DNA from: Flavobacterium sp. SUN052
Lineage (GTDB): Bacteria > Bacteroidota > Bacteroidia > Flavobacteriales > Flavobacteriaceae
Length of the DNA stretch: 64,000 nt
Reading direction: 5' to 3'
Assembly: GCF_028867935.1 (NCBI RefSeq)
Contig: NZ_JAPQNS010000012.1
Coordinates: 124,001 to 188,000, forward strand
In this document: positions 63,450-64,000 of the stretch, piece by piece
How positions within the stretch are numbered: the stretch's first letter is position 1
How the letters are laid out: each line of letters opens with the position of its first letter
Notes under the pieces: model-generated
Databases searched by the model: none
What the model was told of the DNA's origin: nothing
What the model saw: the letters and a program-made list of their open reading frames with translations, nothing else
Made by a program: the position numbers and the translations under genes

Positions 63450-64000
63450 TTATGGTTGCGGTTGTTGCGGTTGCTGAGGCTGTTGTGGATTCTTGCGAAC
63501 GTCGAGCAGGCTCACATCGAACAGCAGAACAGCATTGGCTGGAATCACTGGTGGTGACCCCTGAGCGCCATAAGCCATTGTTGACGGAATAATCAATGTG
63601 GCTTTTTCGCCTTTGTGCAGTTTCAGAATAGCATCGTCCCATCCTGGAATCACCTGACCTACGCCAATAGGCAATTCAATAGGCTGCTTGCCCACAGATG
63701 AATCAAACGTTTTACCGTCGAGCAGTTTGCCAGTATAATCAACTTTAACAAGGTCTCCCCGGTTTGGTACGGCACCGGTTCCGGGTTGTGTAATCACGTA
63801 ATACACGCCCTGCTCAGTTTTTTGAGTCTTGCCGGTCAAGCCGTTTTTAGCGATGTAGTCAGCGATAATTTTTTCGTCAACGCCCTTTTGTTTGCCGGCA
63901 GCGGCTGTTTCAGCCTTGCGGTATTCTTCTTCGTTCTGTACTTCGAGTACTTTCACGTTAAAGGTAATGTCGGAGCCTTTCACCACGCCCGGAGGCATTT
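63450..64000 (-). CDS. FKBP-type peptidyl-prolyl isomerase, partial at right edge
   Basis: The frame is open to the right end of the window. The first visible residues (MPPGVVKGSDITFNVKVLEV) are the end of an upstream FKBP domain, so the gene starts beyond the window and encodes at least two domains. The visible second domain has VKVDYTGKLLDGKTFDSS, VIPGWDDAILKLHKGEKATLIIPSTMAYG and NAVLLFDVSLLDV, canonical for FKBP. The C-terminus is a Pro/Gln repeat (NPQQPQQPQQPQP). It is a likely paralogue of the neighbouring lipoprotein. Confidence 0.9.
   Translation of the reverse strand, partial: MPPGVVKGSDITFNVKVLEVQNEEEYRKAETAAAGKQKGVDEKIIADYIAKNGLTGKTQKTEQGVYYVITQPGTGAVPNRGDLVKVDYTGKLLDGKTFDSSVGKQPIELPIGVGQVIPGWDDAILKLHKGEKATLIIPSTMAYGAQGSPPVIPANAVLLFDVSLLDVRKNPQQPQQPQQPQP

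Noticed and set aside
1..64000. tRNA or rRNA genes
   Set aside because: The intergenic gaps were read for cloverleaf-like segments ending in CCA or conserved rRNA blocks and none was found; a covariance-model scan would be decisive.

Overview
This 64-kb window comes from a chromosome of a Bacteroidota bacterium, most likely a member of the Cytophagales close to Spirosoma. The evidence is: gene starts without clear Shine-Dalgarno sequences; repeated promoter elements of the Bacteroidota type (TAnnTTTG) upstream of genes; families typical of this phylum (DUF2795, DUF2911, a short Hc1-like protein, tandem FKBP lipoproteins, the short 'PRPP synthetase-like' protein); and base composition near 50% GC by eye. 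The genus assignment is an inference from protein resemblance, not from a search. No rRNA, tRNA, prophage, CRISPR array or plasmid function was seen.

Region 1 (0.36-10.8 kb) is a surface polysaccharide locus made of two convergent operons. The plus-strand operon holds a phosphopantetheinyl transferase, a GT4 glycosyltransferase, an unrecognised protein and a GT11 fucosyltransferase. The minus-strand operon holds an initiating sugar-phosphate transferase fused to a degenerate receiver domain, two GT2 glycosyltransferases, a Wzy/WaaL-like polymerase and another glycosyltransferase. A stand-alone receiver with Glu in place of the phospho-accepting Asp lies just upstream. No flippase or export genes are in view. 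A G9 tract sits at the 5' end of one GT2 gene.

Region 2 (11-34.6 kb) is mostly housekeeping: metG, an SDR epimerase, a TPR protein, bioA, a heptose-kinase-like PfkB enzyme, small secreted proteins, an acyltransferase, MaoC hydratase, a histone-like protein, an alpha-oxoamine-synthase-family enzyme, biotin carboxylase, an aspartate-type aminotransferase, an arginyltransferase-like protein, cutC, a GH1-like glycosidase, glpK, ispD, queA and DUF72.

Region 3 (34.7-45.3 kb) contains a small HEPN two-gene module, valS, prmA, a giant 1735-residue secreted or periplasmic protein, and a REP-associated tyrosine transposase (RAYT) bracketed by copies of a GAGACGCAA...TTGCGTCTC palindrome.

Region 4 (45.3-64 kb) carries envelope proteolysis and folding genes (a C-terminal processing protease, an S9 peptidase, a PpiD-like isomerase and two FKBP proteins), plus typA, a GH2 glycosidase, uvrB, DUF2911, an MDR oxidoreductase, a redoxin, a helical lipoprotein, a CrtA-like protein and an XTP pyrophosphatase. 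The last gene runs off the right edge.

Transcription units are compact. Many have strong perfect-stem intrinsic terminators, several convergent genes overlap at their 3' ends with no terminator between them, and a few hairpins sit directly on or against the start codon of the next gene.
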